Shown here: piece by piece, positions 16,768 to 27,645 of the stretch | Position numbering within the stretch: position 1 is the stretch's first letter | How the letters are laid out: each line of letters opens with the position of its first letter | DNA from: Celerinatantimonas sp046054195 | Lineage (GTDB): Bacteria; Pseudomonadota; Gammaproteobacteria; Enterobacterales; Celerinatantimonadaceae | Assembly: GCF_046054195.1 (NCBI RefSeq) | Contig: NZ_JBEQCS010000015.1 | Coordinates: 1-64,000 of the forward strand | Reading direction: 5' to 3' | DNA length: 64,000 nt | Notes under the pieces: model-generated | The model's input: the letters and a program-made list of their open reading frames with translations, nothing else | What the model was told of the DNA's origin: nothing | Databases searched by the model: none | Program-made: the position numbers and the translations under genes

Positions 16768-18000
16768 TCAGCTCTGCTGCAAAGTCCGATATTGATTCAT
16801 CACGTAAAAAAGCACGATAGTTAGCAGAGTTAACCAACTTGTAAATAGAATAATTGCTATGCGCAGACCTAGTGCGTCAGTAATCGCGCCAACAATAACT
16901 GCCGGGAGTGCATTGCCAAAAACATATCCCATGACATAGTACGCTGAAATATAGCCTGCTCGTTTGGATGGCGGAGCTGTGTGATTCACTAGAGCTGTCG
17001 CCCCTACAAATGCGATACCATAACCAAATCCCGCAACGACACTACTGATTTCATAAGGTATTTTTACACCATGAATCGCAAACAAACACATGGCTATCTG
17101 TCCACCAATACAGAGCACAATGCCAACTGCAATAGCGGTTTGCTGATGAAACTGGTTACTCAATAATTGCCCCCCACCAGCAACAACCTGAAAGGCTGTT
17201 AGTAATGATGCTGCTATCAATATATTGTGGACGCCTGCTAAATCTCGCGTAAAAAATTGTCCTGCAGACATAAAAACAGAACCGACAGACCAGCCAATAA
17301 TCAGCGTGCACATGGCGATTAGGAACGGAAGTGATAAAAATGGTGATTTTTGCTCGGAAGTTGCACTCTTAATCGGTGTTGATGAAGCAACTTGAACAGG
17401 AACTTTGGTGATTAGCATCAGAGGGATTGCTATTAACGTTATAATGATGATTGCAATGAAAGATACAGTGGTCGGATAGAGGTGCAGATGAATAAAAAAT
17501 CCACTAATCAATGGTCCAATTGCACTACCAAGCGTAAAGTTAATGGTTGTAAGTGTCGCAGTCGCGCGAGCATCATGACTGGGATGTAATTCAAGAAGAG
17601 CCGCATTAGCTGACCCGAGCAACAGGCCTGTTGCAATTCCCGATAGCAGACGACCACAAATCAAAGCCGAAGGACTCGTTGCTAGTGCCATTGTGGTGGC
17701 ACTAACGAGAATAAAGCCAGCACCAGTAACTAACAATTGTCTTCGATCTTTGAATCGATCCCCAAAAAATACAGCCAGCATCATAGCCAGCAAAACCCCG
17801 ACGGCGTATGCACTAAACAATAAATTAACCCACAGATTACTGAGTTGAAATGCCTTTTGATAAATGGGATAGAGTGGCGAAGGCAGTCCGCTACTAATCA
17901 ATGACGAGGCAATGAGTAAACAAATCCCTATGCGGGAGAATAAAATTCTACGTGTTGAAGGATACCTAGAACACTTTGAAGTGAAGAGATTAGAAGGCAT
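16768..18000 (-). CDS. MFS transporter
   Basis: About 410 residues from ATG 18000 (MPSNLFTSKCSRY); a longer in-frame start at 18063 adds a non-typical leader. Twelve membrane segments are predicted. The MFS loop 2-3 signature is visible as FFGDRFKDRRQLLVTGA, and RLLSGIATGLLLGSANAALL marks the fourth segment. It belongs to the drug/metabolite efflux-like branch. The substrate is unknown. Its neighbours upstream, a LysR gene and a flavin oxidoreductase gene, are both broken, so it may be the last working part of a former detoxification module. Confidence 0.8.
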   Translation of the reverse strand: MPSNLFTSKCSRYPSTRRILFSRIGICLLIASSLISSGLPSPLYPIYQKAFQLSNLWVNLLFSAYAVGVLLAMMLAVFFGDRFKDRRQLLVTGAGFILVSATTMALATSPSALICGRLLSGIATGLLLGSANAALLELHPSHDARATATLTTINFTLGSAIGPLISGFFIHLHLYPTTVSFIAIIIITLIAIPLMLITKVPVQVASSTPIKSATSEQKSPFLSLPFLIAMCTLIIGWSVGSVFMSAGQFFTRDLAGVHNILIAASLLTAFQVVAGGGQLLSNQFHQQTAIAVGIVLCIGGQIAMCLFAIHGVKIPYEISSVVAGFGYGIAFVGATALVNHTAPPSKRAGYISAYYVMGYVFGNALPAVIVGAITDALGLRIAIILFTSWLTLLTIVLFYVMNQYRTLQQS

Positions 18001-18114
18001 AAATATCCATTTTAAGGTTAACAAAAAACTGAATACCGAATGAAAATACATCTTAACATACATTCTTTCAGGCCTTTTTCGAATGGGCTAGTACTTTTCT
18101 TGCTATCAGTTAAC

Positions 18115-18998
18115 TCAATGAAAATTAAGAGCCTTGTTAAAGAAATCAAAGAGTACTCGGATTCGATGGGGGACTGGCCCTCTCTGAGGTCGATATATAA
18201 ACACATCCCATGGACCTTCGACCGTCAACTCATCAAGTACAGAAATGAGTTCTCCACTGTCTATATATGGTTGAGCAAGACATTTTGGAATTCGGCCAAT
18301 ACCAACATGATTTAATACAGCATTAAGTTCTGTCTGTGCATCATCACAAATTAGCTTAGGAGCGATAGGGGTAAACTTAATTTTATTGATAAATGGCCAA
18401 AACCATAGTTTTTCAGTCTTTACATCGGCAAGAGCAACCAATGGTTTATTATTTAAGTCATCTATCGAGGTGGGTTTGCCATATTGCGTTAATAACTCGG
18501 GTGTTGCCACAATAGCAAAGCTAAATTTACCAATAGAACGCGCAATAAATCGTTCATCTTTGATGGCAGGCCCAATACGTATTCCTATATCAATTCGTTC
18601 ATCGATCACATCGCTGTGGCTATCACTCAGTTTAAAAATTAAGTTAATGCATTATCAAGCTCTTTTATTTTCGGCATCAACGGCATTATAAAATGGCTAC
18701 AGATGAGAGACGGAACGGTAATTCGTACAGGAATATCTTCCTTTAAAGTGGTCTGAAAAACATTGGTGAGTTCGACTATCGCTGGCCACGATTTTTTATA
18801 AAGTGTTTCACCAAATTGGGTGATTTGAATATTTCGAGTGCTACGAATGAAGATAATTTCATTGAATTTTGCCTCAAGATCTTTAATTGCTCGTGTGACA
18901 GCTTGTGGCGATGTCTTCAATTTTATAGCGGCTTGTTTGAAACTTGGACTCTGTGCTGCAGTACAAAAAATTTTCAATTTTTCAATATCATCAGACAT
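18115..18998 (-). pseudogene. LysR-family regulator, frameshifted
   Basis: Two frames on the minus strand give consecutive halves of one LysR protein. Bases 18998-18639 encode the winged helix (MSDDIEKLKIFCTAAQSPSF, then KQAAIKLKTSPQAVTRAIKD). After a frame change near 18630-18640 the effector domain continues to 18115 (VIDERIDIGIRIGPAIKDER). Around the break, adding one base to ACTTAATTTTT restores the frame across ALT-LIFKLSDSHSDV, so a one-base deletion is the simplest reading. It would have faced the divergent flavin oxidoreductase gene, also broken. Confidence 0.8.
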
Positions 18999-19125
18999 CA
19001 GTTCTGTTCACTTATCGAATAATTTGGATGATTTATAGTTTATATCAAGCGTGAAATATCACTATTCTGATTCTACTGTATGCAGTACTCTGCATATCGA
19101 TGAGAATTCTTCGAGGAAAATATGA

Positions 19126-20212
19126 ATGAATAACAATGTGCATGAACCTTTTACTCTTTCAAATGGTGTTCACTTACGAAATGCCGTGGTCATGGCCCCG
19201 ATGATGGCCAGCTAATGGGTACTGAGCTGGCTTATTACCGTGAACGAGTACAAGATGTTGGTATGGTGATAACTGCGACTACTCACATTGTCAAAAATGG
19301 TCGTGGTTTTGAAGGTCAATTTTATGCAGGTGACGATGCCTCGTTGCCACAATTGTCAGAGTTAGCCGCTGTGATCCATTCTGGCGGGGCAAAAGCAATT
19401 TTGCAGATTTTTCATGCGGGTCGTTCTACCAGTGAAATGCTATCGGATGATATTGTCAGTGCTTCAGCTATTGCTGAAACTTATGCTTACCGTACCATCT
19501 TCGAGCATTAGAAGAACAAGAAATATATTTTTTAATTGAAAAATTTGCTGAAACGACAAAACGAGCAATTAAAGCGGGATTCGATGGTGTCGAACTGCAT
19601 GGTGCGAATGGGTATTTACTCCAGCAATTTCTATCGTTAGCGACGAACAAACGAGGCGATCAATGGGGAGGTACATTTGAAAACAGGGCTCGCTTTCCTC
19701 TGGCAGTTGTCGATGCTGTTATACAAGCAGTCAAAGAAGAAAATCGTCCTGATTTCATTGTCGGTTATCGATTAACGGCGGAAGAAGTTCTAGAAATTAC
19801 AGATGGTTTGACCTTAGATGAAGGATGCCTATTTGCAGACCTGTTGGCTCAGAGAAAATTAAGTTATCTGCATATTTCTTTACAACAGTATGATCAAACA
19901 TCTCGTCGCAACCCATTGGACACAACCCCTGTTGTTACCCTACTGAAAAAAGCATTACAGGGGAGACTCCCCTTGATTGGTGTTGGAAATGTGCAATCGA
20001 ATGATGATCTCATTAAGGCCCGCCAAATCGGTTGTGACCTGATTGCTGTAGGTCGAGCGATAGTTACAGAGCCTCGATGGTTACATCTTATTGAAACCCA
20101 TAAACCCGTGCGAACTAAAATTTCTGTTGATCAATGGCTAGAGCGCAATATTCCGGAAATCATGCTAAAAAATATCAGCGTTAATTTTCCACAAACAATG
20201 CAAACAAAATAA
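19126..20212 (+). pseudogene. Old Yellow Enzyme-type flavin oxidoreductase, broken
   Basis: Three reading frames in series encode one OYE-family protein. Frame 1 from ATG 19126 gives FTLSNGVHLRNAVVMAPM, then a stop at about 19213. Frame 2 (from about 19203) gives GQLMGTELAYYRERVQDVGM and ILQIFHAGRSTSE up to about 19510. Frame 3 gives FDGVELHGANGYLLQQFLS, NKRGDQWGG and ...LIAVGRAIVTEPRWL to 20212. The first break also lacks several residues usually present between APMT and the DDG turn, so it includes a small deletion. Functional enzymes of this family are NAD(P)H- and FMN-dependent ene-reductases. Confidence 0.82.
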
Positions 20213-21027
20213 TATAGACTTGTTTAAGGTTTCTGACTGTAGAGTGAGGTATCCCGCCTTGTGGCGGGAGTACGTAATTGATGTAAGTCACCCACCATGT
20301 TGTCTCTTTTTCAAAAGGAATTGCGCAAGATCTGTATTCGAGATTTCTGAATAGTCTTGGTAAAGCCATTTTATGAATGATGAAAGTGGATTTACATCAG
20401 TGGCCTAATACCTTTTTGACTCTCCACAAGTGCATCATGCTAAATGGCAATTGATATCATTGATATGAAGGTACTCATTAAATATGTGTTCCTAGTCTTG
20501 AAGTGATGTTCTTTCCTATTAGCGTTTAGTCCGCCAAGCTCAAATTTCCTGTTATTCTGCGTTACAGAATACACTTGGCTCGCCTTCTGAATCTAAAAAT
20601 TCAGACTGATTCTAATTTTCCCACCACCATGCTATGAATTTTTTTATTTATATAGCGCTCATAAAATAGCCAGTGTTGCATTGTTATGTCGCAAACTGGC
20701 TATGACTCATTTTAAAGCCAAAAAATAAGACATTGTATTATTTTGATGCAATTTAAATAATTTAATCTAATTAACAATAAGTTATTGATGCATCTTCATA
20801 TATGCAGAGTTGTGTGATTGCACTATTTCACAGCATCGTCTTTAAAATGCATTATTTTAAAGCAATGCACCCATATGGAACGTTTTTAAAAGAAGCTTTA
20901 TTTTCATAATTTATTTAAAATAATGGTGTTTTTTTCATTGAAATTTAATTTTTATAGTGTTTTTATTTAATTGTGTTTAGTTTTTTCGTGTTTTTAACAT
21001 CTAAAACCAATCTTTTAGAAGGGATTC
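20213..21027. other. Long noncoding stretch with hairpins
   Basis: No convincing gene in about 815 bp. A short minus-strand frame at 20181-20369 is not supported by a start context. Hairpins: TCCCGCC/GGCGGGA at 20252-20269, and TAGCCAGT...ACTGGCTA at 20667-20703 that may end transcription from the left. The last 300 bp are AT-rich and should contain the promoter of the NCS1 permease operon; ribosome site GAAGGG at 21018-21023. Confidence 0.5.
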
Positions 21028-22413
21028 ATGATGAAAAAAAATCAAGACTTAGCCTCTTATGAGGATGACCGTGCTGATGAGTATGCAAACTCACCTGTTC
21101 CTGAATCAGATAAGAGTGTGAGTGCTTTATCTATATTTAATGTCATGCTAGGTGTGTCTACAGCTTTAATATGGTTTTCGCTCGGAGCACAATTAGTCCA
21201 CTCATTTGGTACTATAAATTTTTTAATAGGTGCTACAGTAACAGCTGCCATAGTCGGCTTGATAAGCTTTATTTGGGTAAACTTTGCTTCTAAGTCCGGA
21301 TTTAATTCAGATTTAATAACTCGAGCAAGTGGCTTTGGCTATTTGGGATCAACTGTCACAGCTTTAATTTTTGCGCTTAATAATCTGCTTTATTTTGGAA
21401 TGGAAGGTGGCATTATGATTAATGCCGTGCATACATATTTCCCTGCTATTCCAATTCTCCTTTTACAGATTATATGTGGATTATTATTTATTCCGCTAAC
21501 TTGTTTTGGTGTGAAATTAGTTAGTCGTATCATGTGGCTATCATTACCTGTATTATTTCTGTTTTTTATTTTAATTGCTCATCAGGCAGCCAGTATTGAT
21601 ACAAACTTACACTTTTGGTCAATTGGTGTTTCTTCTCAAGCTAATTTGCTAGCCGGATCTCCAATATTACAAGTGATGGTGGCAATGTTTGGAATATCAG
21701 GTATCGGCGCAACTGCCAGTGATTTTGGTCGATTCATTCCTTCTCGTCATGCAAAAATCGGAGGGGTTATGTTGGGGCCTGTGTTTACTCTGTTTACTTT
21801 CTTAGTCCCTTTGCTATTTGGTGCTTGGCTTGGCGCCTCATTTAAAGAATCAGATCCCGCCGTCTATTTCACACAGTCCTTTGGGGCATTAGGAGTGTTA
21901 GTTGTTGTGCTAACCCAAGCTCGAATTAATACCAATAACGTGTATTCGGCAGCAGTTAGTCTAGCCACCGTTGCTAATCGTTTATTGCATCTCAAATTGG
22001 CTCGACTTTGGTGGGTTGTTATCTCTTGTATTCTTTGTGTCCTTATTCTAACAGCTGATTTATATAGTAAAGCTACTGTTGTTTTAGGGATCTGGGGAAT
22101 CGTTTTAATTGCTTGGGTAGGAACTGTTTTTGCTGATATTTTAATTAATCGCTATTTATTAAAATTAAGCTCAGAACATTATTATTATGATCAGCATCAA
22201 CTTTGCAGCGTCAATCCAGTTGGTTTTACAGCTTTAATCATCGCTTTGGTGAGTGCCTTGCCATTGTCTTTTGGTATAGCTGGTCCATTTGGTACCACTA
22301 TCGCTCCTTTTGTCGCTTTTGCGGCAACAGTTGTTGTAACTCCTCTTATGGCAATAGTGACGAAAGGTCGCTTTGCTTCTCGAATCCAACATCTTGAATT
22401 AACTTCCAAATAG
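21028..22413 (+). CDS. NCS1-family cytosine/purine/hydantoin permease
   Basis: A 461-residue inner-membrane protein with about twelve membrane segments and a hydrophilic N-terminus (DDRADEYANSPVPESDKSVS). The pattern SIFNVMLGVSTALIWFSLGA and DFGRFIPSRHAKIGGVMLGP fits the CodB-like NCS1 family, which imports cytosine, purines, allantoin or hydantoins by cation symport. It is first in an operon with hydantoinase A and B genes (53 bp gap), so a hydantoin, 5-oxoproline or similar cyclic amide is the likely substrate. ATG 21028 is followed by a second ATG at 21031, and either can serve. Confidence 0.82.
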   Translation: MMKKNQDLASYEDDRADEYANSPVPESDKSVSALSIFNVMLGVSTALIWFSLGAQLVHSFGTINFLIGATVTAAIVGLISFIWVNFASKSGFNSDLITRASGFGYLGSTVTALIFALNNLLYFGMEGGIMINAVHTYFPAIPILLLQIICGLLFIPLTCFGVKLVSRIMWLSLPVLFLFFILIAHQAASIDTNLHFWSIGVSSQANLLAGSPILQVMVAMFGISGIGATASDFGRFIPSRHAKIGGVMLGPVFTLFTFLVPLLFGAWLGASFKESDPAVYFTQSFGALGVLVVVLTQARINTNNVYSAAVSLATVANRLLHLKLARLWWVVISCILCVLILTADLYSKATVVLGIWGIVLIAWVGTVFADILINRYLLKLSSEHYYYDQHQLCSVNPVGFTALIIALVSALPLSFGIAGPFGTTIAPFVAFAATVVVTPLMAIVTKGRFASRIQHLELTSK

Positions 22414-22466
22414 ATTTTGCTCGTTACTTTTTATAACGAGAATCTCATTACATAGTAAGGAATATT

Positions 22467-24572
22467 ATGAATTCAGCAATACTTACACCTCCTTTTACAT
22501 TATCTGTCGATACTGGAGGGACATTCACTGATTTAATTTTGGCAGACAAAAGTAGAATCATAGGTTTATATAAATCGTCATCAACTCCTCATGATTTATT
22601 TGAAGGTATTGCAGCTTCAATTGAACTTGCTGCTAACGAAAATGGCATGACTTTACGGGAGTTACTTACCAAGACTCAAGGATTTGTATATTCAACAACT
22701 CGCTCGACGAATGCAGTCTTAGAAGGGAAAGTTGCAAAAACAGCGTTAATTACAACCCGTGGATTTCGTGATGTGTTGTTATATCGAGAAGGTGGTAAGG
22801 CCGACCCCTATAATTTATCAACGCCATATCCAGCCCCTTATATTCCTCGGCGATTGTCATTTGAAGTGACTGAGCGAATTTTATCAGACGGGAATGTTGC
22901 TGTTGAGCTGGATGAGCACTCGGTTCGTCAAGTATTAGAACGTATTAGAGAATTAGATGTCGAGGCAATCGCTGTTTGCTTAGTCTTTTCTGTTGTTAAT
23001 CCTGAACATGAATTAAAAATAGCGCAGCTTATTGAGCAAGAGCTTCCAGGTATTTCCTACTCACTTAGTCATCAAGTAAATAATGTTGTTCGTGAATATC
23101 GCCGGGCTTCTTCTACAGCAATTGATGCGTCAATTAAGCCGTTAATGCGTGAACATTTACATTCTCTAGAACGTCGATTCAGAGAAATGGGGTTTGCAGG
23201 GGAACCCATGATGGTTACTCATGTCAGCGGTGGTGTCATGGGCTTGGAACAAATGGCCGAGCGGCCGATTCAAACAATTGATTCAGGACCCGCTTTAGCT
23301 CCTGTTGCAGGAGCTCATTATGGACAGCTAGAATCCAAATCTAAAGATAAAAATATCATTGTTGTTGATACTGGCGGTACTTCTTATGACGTGAGCCTAA
23401 CGGAGAACGGTCAAATAGCCTATAGCCGAGAAAAGTGGTTGGGAGCTGAATTTCAAGGACATATGACGGGCTTGCCCGCGGTTGATACTCGCTCATTGGG
23501 AGCTGGTGGCGGTTCAATCGCCTATATCGATGAAGGGGGATTAGTGCGGGTAGGCCCCATTAGTGCAGGCGCAACACCTGGCCCCGCTTGTTATGGTCGC
23601 GGAGGTATTCATCCTACGGTCACAGATGCAGCATTAGTCTTAGGTTATTTAGATCCACATAATTTTTTAGGTGGACGAATGACGTTAGATCTCGATGCGG
23701 CAAGAGAAGCATTTCAAAATCATTTAGCCAAACCTCTTGGGATCAGTATTGAACAAAGTGCCGAAGCCGTATTACGGATTACCTCTGAAGATATGCGCGG
23801 ATTTACCACTGATATGACTATTAGTCAGGGAATCGATCCGCGAGATTGTGTCATGGTCGCAGGTGGTGGTGCAGCAGGAATGAATATTGTTCGAATCGCT
23901 AAAGACTTGGGGATTTCTCATGTCATAATCCCTCGATTAGCATCAGGACTGAGCGCCGTTGGTGGTCAATGTACAGATATTAGTGCAACTGTTTCGTCCG
24001 GTCAGTACATGAGTACAACTAAATTTGATATAGCAAAAGCAAATCAGGTTGTGGCTGAGCTGTTTGATAAACTTTCTTCATTTTTTGCTGAAGTCGATAA
24101 CGATGGAGAGCGTCGGCGAAAATTAATTATCGAAGCCCGTTATGAGCAACAGCTCTTTGAAATTGATGTTGATTTAGGTGACTTGATTGATTTTTCAACA
24201 GCTGATGCAATCAGCCGATTGCACGATGCGTTTGACGAAGCGCACTTGAAGTACTTTTCTGTGAATCAGCCTGGAGCCCCGATAGAAATTGTTAGCTGGC
24301 GCGCTGAAGGGCGAGTTATCCGTCGTAAACCTTCTTTGGCAATGCCGTTAACCGTTGCCAGCAACTCATTGATAGAACCCGAACATCGTCAGATGTTCTT
24401 TGATGCCATACCTGTAGAAGGCAGTGTTTATCGTGTTGAAAAATTACCCTCTGATATCACTATTTCTGGTCCTGCTGTTATTGAAGAACCCACCACTACC
24501 ATTGTTCTTCCCCCTGGCTCAGCTGCATACACTCGGGCCACTCACTATTTGATTTCAATAGAATCTTTATAA
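22467..24572 (+). CDS. hyuA: Hydantoinase/oxoprolinase subunit A
   Basis: A 701-residue cytosolic enzyme subunit of the ASKHA ATPase fold. The N-terminal nucleotide motif is SVDTGGTFTDLI and the second phosphate motif is VVDTGGTSYDVSL, with GAGGGSIAYIDEGG and GPACYGRGG between, all characteristic of HyuA. Family members hydrolyse N-methylhydantoin, 5-oxoproline or related ring amides with ATP, together with subunit B. The preceding NCS1 permease and the following subunit B gene (2 bp gap) make a complete uptake-and-hydrolysis unit. The exact ring substrate is unknown. Confidence 0.88.
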   Translation: MNSAILTPPFTLSVDTGGTFTDLILADKSRIIGLYKSSSTPHDLFEGIAASIELAANENGMTLRELLTKTQGFVYSTTRSTNAVLEGKVAKTALITTRGFRDVLLYREGGKADPYNLSTPYPAPYIPRRLSFEVTERILSDGNVAVELDEHSVRQVLERIRELDVEAIAVCLVFSVVNPEHELKIAQLIEQELPGISYSLSHQVNNVVREYRRASSTAIDASIKPLMREHLHSLERRFREMGFAGEPMMVTHVSGGVMGLEQMAERPIQTIDSGPALAPVAGAHYGQLESKSKDKNIIVVDTGGTSYDVSLTENGQIAYSREKWLGAEFQGHMTGLPAVDTRSLGAGGGSIAYIDEGGLVRVGPISAGATPGPACYGRGGIHPTVTDAALVLGYLDPHNFLGGRMTLDLDAAREAFQNHLAKPLGISIEQSAEAVLRITSEDMRGFTTDMTISQGIDPRDCVMVAGGGAAGMNIVRIAKDLGISHVIIPRLASGLSAVGGQCTDISATVSSGQYMSTTKFDIAKANQVVAELFDKLSSFFAEVDNDGERRRKLIIEARYEQQLFEIDVDLGDLIDFSTADAISRLHDAFDEAHLKYFSVNQPGAPIEIVSWRAEGRVIRRKPSLAMPLTVASNSLIEPEHRQMFFDAIPVEGSVYRVEKLPSDITISGPAVIEEPTTTIVLPPGSAAYTRATHYLISIESL

Positions 24573-24574
24573 GG

Positions 24575-26482
24575 ATGACGATGATGACTAATGTGAATAA
24601 TGAAACTATCGATCCCGTAACTTTGAGTATTATGGCGAATCGACTCGATAGCATCACTCGGGAAATGACCAACACAATGATCCGCACAGCTCGCTCTACT
24701 ACCATGGCTGCTCGTGATTTTTCGTGTTCTATTACCAGTCACAATAATGAATTGTTATCGGCTCCTGATGGGATCCCCGTGCACGTTTATGGTTCGTCGT
24801 TGACAACGGCAAGTATGATGCGCCGGCATCCTGATTTTCGCGAAGGCGATGCCTTTTTACATAATGATCCCTATGATGGAAATACGCATGCCGCAGACCA
24901 TACGCTGATGGTGCCTGTATTTTACCAAGGGCAACATGTTTTTACGGTTATCGCTAAAGCTCATCAGGTCGATGCAGGTAATGCATTACCAACAACCTAC
25001 ATGCCCAAAGCAAGAGATGTATATGAAGAAGGGGCTCTGATTTTCCCATGCGTTAAAGTGCAATCGGACTTCCAAGATGTTGAAGACATTATTGGAATGG
25101 CTAGGTTGCGGATTCGAGCTTTTGATACTTGGTATGGGGATTATTTGGCTTCTCTTGGGGCACTGCGTTTGGCGGAGAAGCGCTTAAAAGAGTTTTGTGC
25201 AAGTTTTGCCAGTATCTCGCAGTTACAAGAATTCGTTAATCAATGGTTAGATTATGGCGAACGAATGGCAGCTGCAGGGATAGCGAAGTTACCTGAAGGA
25301 TGTATTCAGGTACAAACTCATATGGATGCTTTTCCTGGTTTGCCTGACGGAATTGATTTAAAAGCAACTATTGATGTGAAACCTAAAGAAGGAACGGTAT
25401 CGATTGATCTGCGGGATAATCCTGATTGTACACCTACTGGATTCAACCTAACAGAAGCAACAGCGATTAACAGCGCGATTATCTCCGTTCTGATGGCTCT
25501 AAATACTGATAAAAATGCCAGTAAATCTTTGGTGCCGAACACTTCAGGAAGCTATCGTCGGATTCAAGTTATGCTTCGTGAAGGGTGTGTTGTTGGGATC
25601 CCTAAACATCCCGCATCTTGTTCTGCTGCGACACGAACAATTACCGATAGAGTTAGTGGTATGGTTCTCGCTGGATTAACTTCGATGGCGCAAGGTATTG
25701 GAGCGGCCGAGCCTCCATTAGGTTGTCCTCCGCATGAGGGAGTTGTTTCTGGACATGATCCTCGACGGGATAATGACGAGTATATTTTGCAGATTTTTTC
25801 TGGCTCTTCTGGGGGACCTGGTACAGCGGACTCAGATGGGTGGTTAGCGTTTGCAACGATTATGGGCGCAGGGATTCCTCGAATTGATGCTTCGGAGATT
25901 GTGGAGCAACGATATCCGTTGGTGATTTGGCAACATGCATCAGTGAGAACAGACTCTGAGGGTGCTGGATGTCATCGTGGTGCACCAGGAACCATTTCGT
26001 CCTATGGGCCACTGCTTAGTTCAGCTGCATCACATTATTATTTAGAAGGTGTTCAGAATCGTCCTAAAGGGATCCGAGGCGGGGGAATAGCTCAAGGACC
26101 CCAAGCTTGGGTAATCAAAGCGGATGGTCAGGCTCACCAAGTTGAAGATGTTGTTGCACAAGTTCACTTATCTAAGCGAGATACAATTGTTTCTTTAGGA
26201 TCTGGGGCTGGTGGTTATGGTTCACCTTTAACTCGCGACCCGCAGGCTGTTCTTGAAGATGTTATTGATGAGTATATTTCTGTAGAGCGAGCATTTCATG
26301 CGTATGGCGTTGTGATTAGTGGCGACCCTAAACGTTGGGAAACCTTATCGATTGACTTGCCTGCTACAGAGGTACGCCGTCAGCAATTACAGACAACTAA
26401 CGTCACTAATGAAACATTTGATGGTGGTCGGCAAAATTGGTTGGCGCCAAGTTGGTATTGTCCTAAAGGGGAGCTATTGTGA
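24575..26482 (+). CDS. hyuB: Hydantoinase/oxoprolinase subunit B
   Basis: A 635-residue partner of subunit A. Typical HyuB text is TIDPVTLSIMANRLDSITRE, SAPDGIPVHVYG, FLHNDPYDGNTHAADHTLMV and the glycine-rich SGSSGGPGTADSDGW. Start ATG 24575 lies only 2 bp after the hyuA stop; ATGs at 24581 and 24584 are better spaced from AAGG at 24571-24574 and may be the true start. The stop overlaps the GTG start of the MFS gene. Together A and B form the ATP-dependent ring-opening amidohydrolase. Confidence 0.88.
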   Translation: MTMMTNVNNETIDPVTLSIMANRLDSITREMTNTMIRTARSTTMAARDFSCSITSHNNELLSAPDGIPVHVYGSSLTTASMMRRHPDFREGDAFLHNDPYDGNTHAADHTLMVPVFYQGQHVFTVIAKAHQVDAGNALPTTYMPKARDVYEEGALIFPCVKVQSDFQDVEDIIGMARLRIRAFDTWYGDYLASLGALRLAEKRLKEFCASFASISQLQEFVNQWLDYGERMAAAGIAKLPEGCIQVQTHMDAFPGLPDGIDLKATIDVKPKEGTVSIDLRDNPDCTPTGFNLTEATAINSAIISVLMALNTDKNASKSLVPNTSGSYRRIQVMLREGCVVGIPKHPASCSAATRTITDRVSGMVLAGLTSMAQGIGAAEPPLGCPPHEGVVSGHDPRRDNDEYILQIFSGSSGGPGTADSDGWLAFATIMGAGIPRIDASEIVEQRYPLVIWQHASVRTDSEGAGCHRGAPGTISSYGPLLSSAASHYYLEGVQNRPKGIRGGGIAQGPQAWVIKADGQAHQVEDVVAQVHLSKRDTIVSLGSGAGGYGSPLTRDPQAVLEDVIDEYISVERAFHAYGVVISGDPKRWETLSIDLPATEVRRQQLQTTNVTNETFDGGRQNWLAPSWYCPKGELL

Positions 26483-27645
26483 TCGCGGCTCTTATTATGC
26501 TTGGTGTATTTTTGTTATCGAATATGCCATCCCCTATATATCCACTGTGGCAAAGCGATCTTGGTTATTCAACAGCAACAATAACGTTGCTGTTTTCCTT
26601 ATACCAAGGTGGAGTATTAATTGGCCTATTAGGACTTGGGCGATTTATTGACAAAATTGGTTGGAGAGTATCCCTCATTGGCGGCACTACACTCAGCTTG
26701 ATGGCTGCGCTTATATTTGCTTCTGCTCATTCGCCAGAACAACTTATGTTGGGGCGTTTGTTCAGTGGCATTGCTGCTGGGATCTTTGTTTCTAGTGGAC
26801 CTGCTGCTGTCACCGCAATTTTAGAGAATAAAGGGCATCCCAAGCCATCGTTAGTGAGCTCATTAGCCATTTCGATAGGTTTAGCTTTTGGTCCTTTGTT
26901 AGGGGGCTTGTTTGCGGACTATCTTCCATCTCCGACCCAAACAGTGTTTATGTTTGAAGCGATATTGTTATTGATTGGCGCAATCTTATTATTGATAAAT
27001 AAACCACTAAAGGCTGCGGCTAGTTTTCATCTTAATGCGGATGTAACCCCGATGATTGATGAACACAATCCATTGCCACATCCCAAGACATTATTTATCG
27101 CTGTTACGATAATTTTTGCATCTTGTTACATTACAAGTGGTATCTATATGTCCATCGGCTCTGCTTATTTGCAGCAAACATTAGCTGTCAATAGTGCGTT
27201 CTTAGCAGGAGTATTGGTGTTTCTTGTCTTTGGTTCTGCTTTCGTTGCTCAAATGTTGTTAGCAAAGTTTTCTCCTCTTACCCAAAGTAAGGTGGCTCTA
27301 TTTATTGGTGGTACTGGGGCGATTATTTTAGTGATAGGCACCATGCAAAATTCAGCAATGGCACTGTTTGTTTCGGCTATTTTTAGTGGCGCATCTCAAG
27401 GCCTGGGACAACTTGTGGGATTAACTCTAATACGACGTATTACTAAACTTCATCAATTACGCCGAGCGTATGCAATTTTAAATACGGTTGGATATGGAGC
27501 TAGTGGTGGGTCGATTGCCGCTTCCTGGCCTTTATTTGGCTTACTTGGTACGATAGGCGCCATTATTGTCATTGCTAGTTGTGTAGTCTTTTTGACAATA
27601 ATAGCCGCGGTTTTGACCGCTGTTCATAAGGAGAGTATGTGTTAG
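26479..27645 (+). CDS. MFS transporter in hydantoinase operon
   Basis: A 388-residue protein starting at GTG 26479, which overlaps the hyuB stop (GTGA). About twelve membrane segments; the N-terminal motif SNMPSPIYPLWQSDLGYSTA and the loop motif GRFIDKIGWRVSLIGG fit the MFS. Position between the hydantoinase and its regulator suggests export of a product or import of a second substrate. It is similar in layout to the MFS protein at 16768-18000 (both begin with SPLYPI/SPIYPL in segment 1), so the two may be distant paralogues. Confidence 0.8.
   Translation: MIAALIMLGVFLLSNMPSPIYPLWQSDLGYSTATITLLFSLYQGGVLIGLLGLGRFIDKIGWRVSLIGGTTLSLMAALIFASAHSPEQLMLGRLFSGIAAGIFVSSGPAAVTAILENKGHPKPSLVSSLAISIGLAFGPLLGGLFADYLPSPTQTVFMFEAILLLIGAILLLINKPLKAAASFHLNADVTPMIDEHNPLPHPKTLFIAVTIIFASCYITSGIYMSIGSAYLQQTLAVNSAFLAGVLVFLVFGSAFVAQMLLAKFSPLTQSKVALFIGGTGAIILVIGTMQNSAMALFVSAIFSGASQGLGQLVGLTLIRRITKLHQLRRAYAILNTVGYGASGGSIAASWPLFGLLGTIGAIIVIASCVVFLTIIAAVLTAVHKESMC

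Noticed and set aside
20181..20369. 62-codon minus-strand frame after the broken oxidoreductase
   Set aside because: No start context and no partner gene; overlaps the end of the pseudogene. Kept as noncoding.
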